Made by a program: the position numbers and the translations under genes. The notes below the pieces were generated by a model that was not told the DNA's origin, did not search any database, and saw only the letters and a program-made list of their open reading frames with translations. From positions 1 through 53,897 of the forward strand of contig JAUMYU010000008.1 in assembly GCA_030528485.1 (NCBI GenBank): DNA of 53,897 nucleotides, read 5' to 3'. Shown piece by piece: positions 1-8,847 of this stretch; the stretch's first letter is position 1, and each line of letters opens with the position of its first letter. The stretch is from Comamonadaceae bacterium. GTDB lineage: Bacteria > Pseudomonadota > Gammaproteobacteria > Burkholderiales > Burkholderiaceae_C.

Positions 1-5
1 AAATA

Positions 6-81
6 TTATACATCAAAAGAAAAGAAATAATGCAATTATGGCATGTATTTATTGAAGTTGTTTTTCTTTTGTTTTGTAATT
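6..81 (-). repeat. AT-rich palindromic intergenic element, copy 1
   Basis: Read on the minus strand, this copy starts ATTACAAAACAAAAGAAAAA and ends TTTCTTTTGATGTATAA, which match the two inverted arms of the family. Its centre (AATACATGCCATAATTG) keeps only part of the shared core. It lies just beyond the stop codon of the histidine kinase gene and touches the window edge, so its other neighbour is unseen. Confidence 0.7.
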
Positions 82-100
82 CCCCCAATCGGAAGCCAGC

Positions 101-3100
101 TTATTCCCGACTGTTGGCGTAGGCCATGAGCAAGGCGCGCAGCGTGGCAGGCTTGAGGGGTTTGGTTAGCACCGTGCAGTCGCGCTGGCTGGCTTTTTGT
201 TTCAGTTCGTCGCTGCCATCGGCGGTAACCAGGGCGGCGGGCACGCGGGGGTGGATGGCGCGCAGCAGCGCCAGCGCGTCCAGCCCGGTGGCGCTTTCGT
301 GCAGGTGGTAGTCCAGCAGCATGCAGTGCAGTTGCGGGCGCTGGCGCGCCAGGCGCAGGGCTTGCTCCACCGATTGCGCCAGGTGTGCTTGCACGCCCCA
401 GCGGGTGAGCAGGGTTTGCATGCCTTGCAGGATTTCGGGATCGTTGTCCAGGCAAAGCACGCTCATGCCGTGGAGGTTGGCGGGTTGGGCGGGGGGCTGA
501 GGCGGGGCGGCGCGTCCGGCCCGGTGATCGGGCTGGTCGGCGTATCCGGCCCATTCATGGGGAACGGGGGCGGGGACGGCTTCCGGGGTGGCGGCGCCCA
601 CCAGCGGCACGCGGATGGCAAAGACGCTGCCGCGCCCGGTGACGGAGCGCGCCGAGAGGGGATGGTCGAGCAGCCGGGCGATGCGCTGGCAGATGGACAG
701 GCCCAGCCCCAGGCCGCGCCCGTCCCAATCAAAGACTTGCTGGTAGCGGTGGAATTCTTCGTAGATGCGCGCCAGGTGGCCTTCAGGGATGCCGGGGCCG
801 GTATCCCACACCTGCACCAGCAGGCCGCCTGCCTGGATGCGGGCGCTGAGCAAGATGCCGCCGCGCTGGGTGTAGCGCAGGGCGTTGGCGACGAAGTTTT
901 GCAGCACGCGCCGCAACAGGCGCGGGTCGCTGTGGACGGTGAGGCTTTGGCGCTGCGAGCAGGCCAGCCGCCATTGCAGTTGCCGCTGGGCAGCCAGCGG
1001 CGCGTATTGGGCGTGCAGCTCGCGCAGCATGGGGGCGATGGCAAAACGCTGCCATTGGGGGCGCATGGCGCCGGCGTCCAGGCGGGAGATGTCGAGCACG
1101 CCGTCGAGCAGGTCTTCGGCGGCGTTGAGCGAGGCGTCCACGCGCTCGGCCAGGTGGCGCATGTGCTGCGGCTGCTGCTCCTCGCGCAGGGCGGCGGCGA
1201 ACAGGCGCGCGGCGTGTACGGGCTGGAGCACGTCGTGGCTGATGGCAGTGAGATAGCGCGAGCGCGATTCGTGCGCGGCGGCCAGCTCTTGCGAACGCTC
1301 GGCCACGCGCTGCTCCAGCGTTTCGTTGATTTCGCGCAGCTCGCGCTCGGCCTGCTTGAAGTCGCTGATGTCGCTGTAGCTGGTGACGTAGCCGCCGTGC
1401 GGCAGCGGGTGGCCGCGCATTTCGATGTAGCGCCCGTCGCGCAGCTCGCGCACGTAGGTGTAGCTGCGCCCGGCGCGCATCAGGGCCACGCGCTTGTCCA
1501 CTTCGGCCTGCATGTCGGCAGGCGGCTGGGCAAAGCCGGGCAGGCCCAGCGGGTTGTGTTGCAGGTTGTAGCGAATCAGCGCGCCCACGTCGCGGCCGAC
1601 GTAGAGCATGCCCGAGGGGTACTGGAAAAGCTGCTCGTAAGGCCGGTTCCACGCCACCAGGCGCATATCGGCATCGACAACGCTGATGCCGGGGTCGATG
1701 TGCTCGAGCATGGCCAGCAGGATGTCGCGGTTGAAGCGCAGCTCCTGCCCGGCCTCGTCCAGCGCGTTGACGATGGCGGCCAGCTCCATGCCCGCGCCTT
1801 GCAGCGCGCGCGTCATCACCAGCCGCGCCGACGCCGCGCCCACCGCGCCCGTGAGCAGCAGCTCGGTGAAGTGCAGCCAGGCGCGATCGGCCATCTGGCT
1901 GGCCGCCAGCGTCCGCCCCTGGGTGCGGGCATGCTCCTCGAACGCACGCTGCGCCGCCTGCGCGCCCACGATGTGGCTGGCCACCCATTGCAAATCCTGC
2001 ACCTTCAGGCGGCGCGTGGTGTTATCGGCCCAGGGCAGGGCTTCGCCCGAGGCCAGCGCCGTCAAATCCGGCGCAGGGGTCGCTTGCCACGGCGCCAGAA
2101 AGGGCCGCGCCTGCATTTGTTCGGCCAGGCTGGGGCGCCAGCGCAGCGATCCCAGCAGCATCGCCCCCACATTGGCCAACAGCGACCAGAAGGTAGCGTG
2201 GGTGATGCTGTCCCAGCCCACCGTGCCAAAGAGTTGGTACGGCCGCAACCACGTGATCTCCAGCGGGCCATAGGCCACCCACTGCGCCACCCATTGCGCG
2301 CCCATCCAGCCGCCCTCGGCCAGGCTGGGCAGCAGCAAGGTGTAGGCCCACACCGCAAAACCGGCCGCCAGCCCCGCCTTCACGCCCCGGCGGCTGGCCC
2401 CTTGCCAGTACAACCCCGCCACCAGCGCCGGGCCGAACTGGGCCACCGCCGCAAACGCCATCAGGCCCAGGCTGGCTAGCTGCGTTTGCTGGCCCATGCC
2501 GCGCGAATAGGCGTAGGCCAGCATCGCCAGCGCCACAATGGCCGCACGACGCACCCACAGCACCAGCGGCGTGTGAACCACGGCCTGGCCTGGCTGCACG
2601 ACGGCAGCGCCCGCGTCTTCGCCATCGCCCTGCCCCGGCTGCTCCGTTTGCTCCGGGCGACGCCGCCAGTGCCGCTTGAGCAACAGCGGCATCACCAAAT
2701 CGTTGCTCACCATGTTCGACAGCGCCACGCTAACCACCACCACCATGCCCGTGGCGGCGGAAAAGCCGCCGATGTAGGCCACCAGCGCCAGCCACTCACG
2801 CCCGGCCGCCAGCGGCAGCGCCAGCACGAAGCTGTCGGGTGCGACCGTAATGGGCGCGACCACGCCAAACTGCGCCAGCCCCGCCGCCGCAATAGGCAAC
2901 ACCATCAGGCTGATGAGCGCCAGATAGCCGCCAAACCACCAGCGCGCGCGGCGGATATCGCCCGCATCGCCGCACTCCACAATCGCCACGTGGAACTGCC
3001 GGGGCAGACAAATGATGGCCGCAAACGCCAGCAGCGTTTGCGCCCAGAAACCCACCGGCGTGGTGCTGGCCACCAGTTGCCCGATGGCCTGTACGGCGCT

Positions 3101-3754
3101 GTCGCCGCGCTGGCTGAACCAGCCCAGCGCCATCACGCCCACGGCCAGCAGCGCCAGCAGCTTGATGAGCGACTCCAGCGCCACGGCCAGCATCAGCCCC
3201 GGGCGGTGCTCGGTTGCATCCACCTGGCGCGTGCCGAACAAAATCGCAAACAAGGCCATGATGACGGCGACGTAAAAGGCCGGATCGCCCCAGGCGCTGG
3301 AGGCGGCATCGATGCCGCTCATCACCCGCAAGCTCGCCGCCACGGCCTTGTATTGCAGGGCCAGATAGGGCACCGCCGCCAGCAGCGAGATCACCGTCAC
3401 CAGCGCGGCCAGCCGGGGCGAGCGGCCAAAGCGCGAGGCGAGAAAATCCGCAATCGAGACGGTGTTCTGGTTCTTGGCCACCAGCGCCAGGCGCTCCAGC
3501 ATGCGCCAGCCCAGCGCGAACATCAGCAGCGGCCCCAGGTAAATGGGCAAATAGCCCAGGCCATAGCGCGCTGCGGTGCCGACGGCGCCGTAAAACGTCC
3601 ACGAGGAGCAATACACCGCCAGCGCCAGGCTATAGACCAGCGGCCGCACACGCGGGCTTTGCAGCGCCCGCGCATGCCTGTCGCCCAGCCAGGCCACGGC
3701 GAACAGCATGCCCGCATACAGCAAGGAGGCGAGGATGACCCAGATGGCTTGCAT
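101..3754 (-). CDS. Hybrid sensor histidine kinase/response regulator with N-terminal sodium:solute symporter domain
   Basis: 1217 residues. The first ~500 residues form a multi-pass SSS-family (PutP-like) membrane domain with some 13 hydrophobic segments, as in CbrA-type kinases. A PAS domain follows near residues 675-790 and a short coiled coil near 795-830. The HisKA box (AISHDVLQPVHAARL) has its phosphoacceptor His near 840. The HATPase_c N box (QNFVANALRYT) is near 955 and the DTGPGIP motif near 985. A C-terminal receiver domain (about 1095-1217) has its phosphoacceptor Asp in LLDYHL near 1148. The family senses nutrients or solutes and relays phosphate within the inner membrane/cytoplasm; the ligand here cannot be inferred. 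No separate response regulator is adjacent. The ATG has an AAGG Shine-Dalgarno (SD), and an AT-rich palindrome sits immediately upstream. Confidence 0.93.
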   Translation of the reverse strand: MQAIWVILASLLYAGMLFAVAWLGDRHARALQSPRVRPLVYSLALAVYCSSWTFYGAVGTAARYGLGYLPIYLGPLLMFALGWRMLERLALVAKNQNTVSIADFLASRFGRSPRLAALVTVISLLAAVPYLALQYKAVAASLRVMSGIDAASSAWGDPAFYVAVIMALFAILFGTRQVDATEHRPGLMLAVALESLIKLLALLAVGVMALGWFSQRGDSAVQAIGQLVASTTPVGFWAQTLLAFAAIICLPRQFHVAIVECGDAGDIRRARWWFGGYLALISLMVLPIAAAGLAQFGVVAPITVAPDSFVLALPLAAGREWLALVAYIGGFSAATGMVVVVSVALSNMVSNDLVMPLLLKRHWRRRPEQTEQPGQGDGEDAGAAVVQPGQAVVHTPLVLWVRRAAIVALAMLAYAYSRGMGQQTQLASLGLMAFAAVAQFGPALVAGLYWQGASRRGVKAGLAAGFAVWAYTLLLPSLAEGGWMGAQWVAQWVAYGPLEITWLRPYQLFGTVGWDSITHATFWSLLANVGAMLLGSLRWRPSLAEQMQARPFLAPWQATPAPDLTALASGEALPWADNTTRRLKVQDLQWVASHIVGAQAAQRAFEEHARTQGRTLAASQMADRAWLHFTELLLTGAVGAASARLVMTRALQGAGMELAAIVNALDEAGQELRFNRDILLAMLEHIDPGISVVDADMRLVAWNRPYEQLFQYPSGMLYVGRDVGALIRYNLQHNPLGLPGFAQPPADMQAEVDKRVALMRAGRSYTYVRELRDGRYIEMRGHPLPHGGYVTSYSDISDFKQAERELREINETLEQRVAERSQELAAAHESRSRYLTAISHDVLQPVHAARLFAAALREEQQPQHMRHLAERVDASLNAAEDLLDGVLDISRLDAGAMRPQWQRFAIAPMLRELHAQYAPLAAQRQLQWRLACSQRQSLTVHSDPRLLRRVLQNFVANALRYTQRGGILLSARIQAGGLLVQVWDTGPGIPEGHLARIYEEFHRYQQVFDWDGRGLGLGLSICQRIARLLDHPLSARSVTGRGSVFAIRVPLVGAATPEAVPAPVPHEWAGYADQPDHRAGRAAPPQPPAQPANLHGMSVLCLDNDPEILQGMQTLLTRWGVQAHLAQSVEQALRLARQRPQLHCMLLDYHLHESATGLDALALLRAIHPRVPAALVTADGSDELKQKASQRDCTVLTKPLKPATLRALLMAYANSRE

Positions 3755-3766
3755 GCTATTGCCCTT

Positions 3767-3842
3767 ATTTTCAAATCAAAGTAAATGCAATTTATTTACC
3801 AAACTGCCAAAACAAGGCGAAAAAATTTCCTTTGATTTGTAT
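3767..3842 (+). repeat. AT-rich palindromic intergenic element, copy 2
   Basis: Left arm TTTTCAAATCAAAGTAAA and right arm TTTCCTTTGATTTGTA form an inverted pair. The centre reads TTTACCAAACTGCCAAAAC then AAGGCG, a good match to the family core. It fills the gap between the start of the histidine kinase and the stop of the Lrp-type gene, directly upstream of the kinase SD. Confidence 0.8.
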
Positions 3843-4277
3843 TCAAAACCCCGGCAAGCGCCTCGCCACGGGTTGGGATTTGACGATGGCCGAATGGGTT
3901 TGGGCCAAAGGCGCAATGCCTTCGAGCAGGAAGTCCAGATGCTCGATGGAGCGCAGGTGCAGGCGGGCGATAAAGCCGTCCTCGCCCGTGACCTTGTCGC
4001 ACTCGGCCAGCTCGGGCAAGGCTTGCAGGTGCTTTTCCACCGCCTTCAATTGGCCTGGCAGCGGCTGGATGCGCACCAACGCTTGCAGGGTGTAGCCCAG
4101 CGCGCGCGGCTCCACCTGCACGGTGAAAGCGCGGATCACGCCGCGCTCTTGCAGCTTGCGCAGCCGCTCGGCCACCGCCGGGGCGGACAGGCCCACGCGC
4201 TCGGCCAGGTTCTTGAGCGGCAGGCGGGCATCGGCTTGCAGCAGCATGAGTAATTGGCGGTCGATTTCGTCGAGCAT
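3843..4277 (-). CDS. Lrp/AsnC-family transcriptional regulator
   Basis: 144 residues, the normal length for this family. The N-terminal winged helix-turn-helix (LDEIDRQLLMLLQADARLPL, then AERVGLSAPAVAERLRKLQE) is followed by the RAM/AsnC ligand-binding domain with a VTGEDGFIARL-type stretch. The start MLDEID was chosen because it matches the conserved N terminus; in-frame codons upstream are low-complexity. It is divergent from an EamA exporter, a common pairing in which an Lrp-like protein senses an amino acid and controls its exporter. A perfect 14-bp palindrome lies 4 bp upstream of its start, so autoregulation is plausible. The amino acid sensed is not identifiable from sequence. Confidence 0.93.
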   Translation of the reverse strand: MLDEIDRQLLMLLQADARLPLKNLAERVGLSAPAVAERLRKLQERGVIRAFTVQVEPRALGYTLQALVRIQPLPGQLKAVEKHLQALPELAECDKVTGEDGFIARLHLRSIEHLDFLLEGIAPLAQTHSAIVKSQPVARRLPGF

Positions 4278-4280
4278 CGT

Positions 4281-4294
4281 TTTTTTGCAAAAAA
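4281..4294. promoter_or_regulatory. Perfect 14-bp palindrome, candidate Lrp autoregulatory operator
   Basis: TTTTTTGCAAAAAA is self-complementary and lies 4 bp from the start codon of the Lrp/AsnC gene, within the 156-bp divergent gap with the EamA gene. AT-rich palindromes are typical Lrp-type sites. Assignment to this regulator is inference. Confidence 0.4.
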
Positions 4295-4363
4295 TCTTTT
4301 CTTTCCAAAAAATTTCAGGGAAACAGCCTTTTTTATCGACTGTTTGATCCGCCCGCCTCCCTC

Positions 4364-4369
4364 TATATT
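4364..4369 (+). promoter_or_regulatory. Candidate -10 hexamer for the EamA exporter gene
   Basis: TATATT lies 64 bp before the EamA start codon. A TTGATC hexamer at 4344-4349 is the best -35 match, but the 14-bp spacing is short, so this is tentative. Confidence 0.3.
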
Positions 4370-4433
4370 GCAGGCCGCGCTGTTGGCAGGATGGGGCCGC
4401 GCGCATTGTGCAACACCCTTGGGACCGAATTTC

Positions 4434-5315
4434 ATGAACGAACAACGACGCGGCAGCCTGGAGATGACGGCGGCGATGGTGATCTCCGGCACCATCGGTG
4501 CGATGGTGGTGTCCTCGGGCCGGGCGGTGGCTGAAGTGGTGTTCTGGCGCTGCCTGTTTGGCGCGGCCACGCTGCTGCCGGTGTGCTGGTGGCTGGGGCA
4601 GTTGCGCCGCAGCGTATTGAATGGGCGGCAATTGGCGCTGGCGGCCTGCGCAGGCGTGGCGATTGTGAGCAATTGGCTGCTGCTGTTTGGCGCGTATGCG
4701 CGCACCTCGATTTCCATTGCCACGGTGGTTTACAACACCCAGCCGTTCATGCTGGTGGCGCTGGGCGCGCTGCTGCTGGGCGAGCGGCCCGGGCGGGCGC
4801 GCTGGGGGTGGCTGCTGCTGTCGTTTGCGGGCGTGGGCTTGCTGGTGCAGGCCCGCCCTGGCGGTCAGGACGGGGCCTACCTCACCGGCGTGGCGATGGC
4901 GCTGGGGGCGGCGTTTTGTTATGCCGTGGCGGCCTTCATCGCCAAGCGGCTGACAGGCATGCCACCGCACCTCATCAGCCTGGTGCAGGCGGTGGTGGGC
5001 GTGGCGCTGCTGTGGCCGTTCGCCCTGCGCGGCGCGCCGATGGCGGCGCAAAGCTGGCCCTGGCTGCTCACGCTGGGCGTGGTGCATACGGGGCTGATGT
5101 ACATCTTGCTGTACGGGGCGATCCAGCGCCTGCCCACGTATGTGACCGGGGCCTTATCGTTTCTGTACCCGCTGGTGGCGCTGGCGGTGGATATGGTGGT
5201 GTTTGCCCAGCGGCCCGGCGCCTTGCAATGGCTGGGCGGGGCCACGGTGCTGCTGGGCGCGGCGGGCATGGTGCTGGGCTGGCGCTGGCCGTGGGGCGCA
5301 CCCCGGCGTGCATAG
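4434..5315 (+). CDS. EamA/DMT-family transporter
   Basis: 293 residues with about ten hydrophobic segments arranged as two EamA repeats (roughly residues 10-135 and 150-285). The motif NTQPFMLVALGALLLGE, typical of the end of the first repeat, is visible near residues 100-117. Members of this drug/metabolite superfamily in the inner membrane export amino acids or other small metabolites. The MNEQRRG start was chosen because upstream in-frame sequence covers the divergent promoter region. It is transcribed away from an Lrp/AsnC regulator, which suggests amino-acid efflux; the substrate is inferred, not shown. Confidence 0.9.
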   Translation: MNEQRRGSLEMTAAMVISGTIGAMVVSSGRAVAEVVFWRCLFGAATLLPVCWWLGQLRRSVLNGRQLALAACAGVAIVSNWLLLFGAYARTSISIATVVYNTQPFMLVALGALLLGERPGRARWGWLLLSFAGVGLLVQARPGGQDGAYLTGVAMALGAAFCYAVAAFIAKRLTGMPPHLISLVQAVVGVALLWPFALRGAPMAAQSWPWLLTLGVVHTGLMYILLYGAIQRLPTYVTGALSFLYPLVALAVDMVVFAQRPGALQWLGGATVLLGAAGMVLGWRWPWGAPRRA

Positions 5316-5423
5316 CCGGGCCGCTGCCGCCCGGAGGTGCGGGGAGCGGGGGCGCTACCCGCCTCGCCCCGCCGTGGCCCGGCCTGTGTCAGACCGGCGG
5401 TGTGCCGTACCCCGCAGTGCCGC

Positions 5424-6248
5424 TCAATCGCGCAGCAGGTCGTTGAGGCTGGTTTTGGCGCGGGTTTGGGCGTCCACGCGCTTGACGATGATGGCGGCGT
5501 AAAGGCTGTATTTGCCGCCTTCCTTGGGCAGGCTGCCGCTGATGACGACCGAACCGGCGGGCACGCGGCCGTAGCTGATTTCGCCCGTGGCGCGGTCGTA
5601 GATCGGCGTGCTCTGGCCGATGTACACGCCCATAGAGATGACGGAGTTTTCCTCCACGATCACGCCTTCGACGATTTCCGAGCGCGCACCGATGAAGCAG
5701 TTGTCCTCGATGATGGTGGGGTTGGCTTGCAGCGGTTCGAGCACGCCGCCCAGGCCGACGCCGCCGGAGAGGTGGACGTTCTTGCCCACTTGCGCGCAGG
5801 AGCCGACGGTGGCCCAGGTGTCCACCATCGTGCCCTCGTCCACATAAGCGCCGATGTTGGTGTAGGAGGGCATGAGGATGGCGCCCTTGGCGATGAAGCT
5901 GCCGCGCCGCGCCACGGCGGGGGGCACGACGCGCACGCCGGTGGCGGCCAGCGCATCGGCGCTCATGCCGGAGAACTTGGTGGGCACCTTGTCGTAAAAG
6001 CCCAGATCGCCCGCCTGCATGACGGCATTGTCGTTGAGGCGAAAGGACAGCAGCACGGCTTTTTTCACCCACTGGTGCACCTCCCAATCGCCCACGCCCC
6101 GGCGCGTGGCCACGCGCAGCGCGCCGGTGTCGAGCTGGGCGATCACCTCCTCCACGGCCTGGCGCACATCGGCGGGGGCGGAGGCGGGCGAGAAGGCGGC
6201 GCGCTCCTCCCAGGCGTTTTCAATCAGGGTTTGCAGGGCTTGGCTCAT
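5424..6248 (-). CDS. dapD: 2,3,4,5-tetrahydropyridine-2,6-dicarboxylate N-succinyltransferase
   Basis: 274 residues, full length for DapD. This cytoplasmic enzyme transfers succinyl from succinyl-CoA to tetrahydrodipicolinate in the succinylase branch of lysine and meso-diaminopimelate synthesis. The N-terminal helical domain (to about residue 100) contains [14 protein letters not shown]. The middle consists of hexapeptide repeats of a left-handed beta helix ([20 protein letters not shown], then [20 protein letters not shown]). The C terminus [10 protein letters not shown] is typical. It stands alone: 108 bp of GC-rich sequence with no clear signal separates it from the convergent EamA gene, and a 392-bp gap lies upstream. 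Confidence 0.97.
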   Translation of the reverse strand: MSQALQTLIENAWEERAAFSPASAPADVRQAVEEVIAQLDTGALRVATRRGVGDWEVHQWVKKAVLLSFRLNDNAVMQAGDLGFYDKVPTKFSGMSADALAATGVRVVPPAVARRGSFIAKGAILMPSYTNIGAYVDEGTMVDTWATVGSCAQVGKNVHLSGGVGLGGVLEPLQANPTIIEDNCFIGARSEIVEGVIVEENSVISMGVYIGQSTPIYDRATGEISYGRVPAGSVVISGSLPKEGGKYSLYAAIIVKRVDAQTRAKTSLNDLLRD

Positions 6249-6453
6249 GGCAGATCCGAAAAAAATTCAAAGGCTGAAAAGAAAAAAGAAAGCACCGCGC
6301 TCCCAAGGGATGCCTGCGCCGTGCCGATGGGGCAAAAGTGTAATGGCGTTTGCCGCATCGTCAGCGCCCGGACAGGGGCACAGGCCGGGCGCAGCGATGG
6401 CCCGATCCACCCTGGCAGGAAGCGCCCGCCAGCAATCGCCAAAAATTGCCAAA

Positions 6454-6531
6454 ATTACAAATCAAACTAAAAATGAAATAAATACCAACATGCCGAAAAA
6501 AGGTGATTTTTTATCTTTTTGAATTGTAAAA
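6454..6531 (+). repeat. AT-rich palindromic intergenic element, copy 3
   Basis: Left arm AATTACAAATCAAACTAAAA, right arm ATCTTTTTGAATTGTAA. The core reads AATACCAACATGCCGAAAA then AAGGTGATTT, a close match to the family core. It lies in a divergent promoter gap (dapD and the ABC permease). Confidence 0.85.
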
Positions 6532-6552
6532 AAAGCCTCCAAAAGCCAGCGC

Positions 6553-6580
6553 CGGCAAGCGACTACACTTGCCGCTTTTT
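6553..6580 (+). terminator. Hairpin with U tract upstream of the glycan-export operon
   Basis: Arms CGGCAAG (6553-6559) and CTTGCCG (6568-6574) are followed by CTTTTT. The form is that of an intrinsic terminator or attenuator, 60 bp before the permease start chosen here. A possible earlier ATG at 6569 would fall inside this hairpin, which favours the 6641 start. Confidence 0.45.
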
Positions 6581-6640
6581 CGCGCGGGCGCGCTCCGTGG
6601 ATGGGCGGCTCGCGCGCGGTATGGGCATGTATTGACCTTC

Positions 6641-7453
6641 ATGAAATATCTGTTGTCCGATCTGGCGGTGCTCTGGCGCATGCGGGCGCTGCTGCGGGTG
6701 CTCACGCGCCGCGATTTGTCGGCGCGCTTTGCCGGCTCTGCTGGCGGGGTGCTGTGGGCGTGGGTGCAGCCTGCGCTGACGATTGCCAGCTACTTCGTCG
6801 TTTTCGACCTGATTTTTGCCATGCGCCTGGGCGAGAGCGCCCCGGCCGAGCGGGTGGGCACCTTCCTCGTGGTGGGCATGCTGGCCTGGATGGCGTTTGC
6901 CGAGATGACCCAGCGCGCCATGCACAGCCTGGTGGAGGCGGGCGGCCTGCTGCAGAAAAACCCGCTGCCGCCGGCGCTGTTCCCCACGCGCAGCGTGCTC
7001 TCCAGCGCGCTGGTGTTTGCGCCGCTGTTCGTGGTGCTGGCGCTGGCCTATTGGCCGCAGTACGGGTCGCAAGGCCACGGCGCGGCGGCGTTGCTGGCGC
7101 TGCCGCTGCTGATGGGCTTGCAGGTGCTGCTGGCCTGGCTGCTGGGCTATGTGCTGGCGGTGCTGGTGGCGGCGCTGCGTGATGTGGCGCAGGTGGTGGG
7201 CTTCGTGTTTTCCGTGGGCGTGTTTGCCGCGCCCATTCTCTTTCCGCTGGCGATGTTCCCCGAGCGTTGGCGCTGGCTGCTGTGGCTCAATCCGATTACG
7301 CCGCTGGCGCTGGGCTACCAAAGCATTTTGTTGCAGGGCCAGTGGCCCGCCTGGCCGGTGTGGCTGGGCCTGGGCGCGCATTTGGCGCTGGCGGCGGCGG
7401 CGCTGAGCGTGGTGCTGGCGCGCAGCCGCGATCAATTGGTGGATTGGCTATGA
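6641..7453 (+). CDS. ABC-2 type polysaccharide export permease (Wzm/KpsM-like)
   Basis: 270 residues from MKYLLSDL, with about six transmembrane segments. The N-terminal cytoplasmic stretch [21 protein letters not shown] is typical of Wzm/TagG permeases, as is the C-terminal [16 protein letters not shown]. With its ATPase it would export a lipid-linked glycan or glycolipid across the inner membrane. An in-frame ATG at 6569 would add 24 residues but starts in a hairpin; no strong SD is seen at 6641, so the start is uncertain. Its stop overlaps the Wzt-like start (ATGA), so the two are coupled. Confidence 0.85.
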   Translation: MKYLLSDLAVLWRMRALLRVLTRRDLSARFAGSAGGVLWAWVQPALTIASYFVVFDLIFAMRLGESAPAERVGTFLVVGMLAWMAFAEMTQRAMHSLVEAGGLLQKNPLPPALFPTRSVLSSALVFAPLFVVLALAYWPQYGSQGHGAAALLALPLLMGLQVLLAWLLGYVLAVLVAALRDVAQVVGFVFSVGVFAAPILFPLAMFPERWRWLLWLNPITPLALGYQSILLQGQWPAWPVWLGLGAHLALAAAALSVVLARSRDQLVDWL

Positions 7454-8847
7454 CATCGACCACGACAGCGACCACGACATCGGCTATGACATCGGCGACA
7501 GCGACAGCGCCTGCCCCCTCCTGCCCTGCCCCTGCCGCCCCGGCGGCGGGCGAGGTGGTGCTCCAGGTCGAGCATGTGAGCAAGGAGTACAAGCAATACG
7601 CCTCGCCGCGCCAGCGCCTCAAAAGCCTGCTGACGGGCCGCGCCAACCACTACAGCCATTGGGCCCTGCGCGATGTCTCCTTCACGCTGCGGCGCGGCCA
7701 GTGCCTGGGCCTGGTGGGCAACAACGGCGCGGGCAAGAGCACGCTGCTCAAGCTCATCACCGATACGCTGCGCCCCAGCCAGGGCACGATCGTGCGCCAG
7801 GGCCGCCTGACGGCGATTCTGGAGCTGGGCGCGGGCTTTCACCCCGACTTCACCGGGCGCATGAATCTGTATTTCGGCGCCAGCCTCATCGGCATCAGCC
7901 AGGAGGAAATGGCCCGCCTGGAGCCGCAGGTGCTGGCCTTTGCCGATATTGGCGCGGCCATTGATCGCCCGGTGAAAACCTATTCCTCGGGCATGGTGGT
8001 GCGGCTGGCCTTTGCGCTGATTACGGCGGTGGAGCCGGACATTCTCGTCATCGACGAGGCGCTGGCGGTGGGCGACCAGGCTTTCCAGAAAAAGTGCATC
8101 GAGCGCATCGAGCAATTTCGCCGCAACGGGTGCAGCATTTTGTTTTGCTCGCACAGCCCCTACCACATCCGCGAGCTGTGCGACGTGGCCTTGTGGCTGG
8201 ACGGCGGGCAAATGCGCGCCCTGGGCGAAACCTCTGCCGTGCTGGCCGCTTACGAGCAGCATTTGCGCCAGGCCAGCGGCGCGCCGGCCCAGGCTGCGCA
8301 ATCCGCATCGGGCGATGTCACAACACCCGCCGCTGCGCCCGGCGCACCCGTCGCCGCGCCAGCCGCGCCCGATGCAGGCGCGGGCTACAACGGCATCGAC
8401 CGCCCGCACAACGGCATGCCTGCGCAAATCGTCGGCTTCACCGTCGATGGGCTGGATGCTGCGGGCCAGCTCACCAGCGCCGATCTGGTGGTGCACATGC
8501 GCGTGCGCGTGCCCGAGGGCGAGCAGCCCGTTTTCGGCGTGATGCTGGAGCAGCACTTTGGCGCGGGCATCACCTCCGTGCTCAGCCACCGCGATGGCTT
8601 CACCCCCACGCGCAGCGCCGATGGCTTGTGGCGCGCCAGCCTGCGCTTTCCCGACCTGCCGCTCAACACCGGCGAATACGTGCTGGGGCTGTATTTGTTC
8701 GACGCCGCCGGGCTGGTCGTCTATGAAGAATGGCAAAAATGCCTGGTCTTCAAATACAGCAACCCGCACACCACGCCTGGCCTGGTGCAACTGCCACGCC
8801 GCTGGGAAGCCACGCCGCCCCCCGCCGCGCCGGAGGGTGCAGCATGA
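7450..8847 (+). CDS. Polysaccharide ABC transporter ATP-binding protein with C-terminal Wzt domain
   Basis: 465 residues. After a Thr/Ala-rich N terminus comes an ABC ATPase: Walker [13 protein letters not shown] near residues 88-99, a degenerate signature [13 protein letters not shown] near 180, and Walker B ILVIDEA near 198. A Pro/Ala-rich linker (about 280-315) leads to a beta-rich C-terminal Wzt_C-like domain (about 320-450). In Wzt proteins this domain recognises the capped end of an O-antigen, which sets export specificity. It overlaps both neighbours by 4 bp (ATGA at each end), forming a coupled operon with the permease and the LpxL-like gene. No glycosyltransferases are in the window, so the glycan is unknown. 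Confidence 0.93.
   Translation: MTSTTTATTTSAMTSATATAPAPSCPAPAAPAAGEVVLQVEHVSKEYKQYASPRQRLKSLLTGRANHYSHWALRDVSFTLRRGQCLGLVGNNGAGKSTLLKLITDTLRPSQGTIVRQGRLTAILELGAGFHPDFTGRMNLYFGASLIGISQEEMARLEPQVLAFADIGAAIDRPVKTYSSGMVVRLAFALITAVEPDILVIDEALAVGDQAFQKKCIERIEQFRRNGCSILFCSHSPYHIRELCDVALWLDGGQMRALGETSAVLAAYEQHLRQASGAPAQAAQSASGDVTTPAAAPGAPVAAPAAPDAGAGYNGIDRPHNGMPAQIVGFTVDGLDAAGQLTSADLVVHMRVRVPEGEQPVFGVMLEQHFGAGITSVLSHRDGFTPTRSADGLWRASLRFPDLPLNTGEYVLGLYLFDAAGLVVYEEWQKCLVFKYSNPHTTPGLVQLPRRWEATPPPAAPEGAA

Larger units (their letters stand above)
6249..6640. other. 392-bp gap between divergent dapD and the glycan-export operon
   Basis: It holds three structures. A GC-rich hairpin at 6364-6392 has arms GCGCCCGG and CCGGGCGC. 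AT-rich element copy 3 is at 6454-6531. A hairpin with a U tract is at 6553-6580. I could not place convincing -35/-10 pairs for either flanking gene, and no open frame here looks like a gene. Confidence 0.6.

Noticed and set aside
197..2479. Very long open frame on the strand opposite the histidine kinase
   Set aside because: It is the antisense shadow of a well-supported gene, with Gly/Gln/His/Arg-rich composition caused by high third-position GC. The same applies to the long frames opposite or within recC, GspD, RNase II, malonyl-CoA decarboxylase and BetT.
6569..6640. Longer N terminus for the ABC permease from the ATG at 6569
   Set aside because: The start codon would fall in a terminator-like hairpin, and the extra residues are Arg/Gly-rich and unlike the family.
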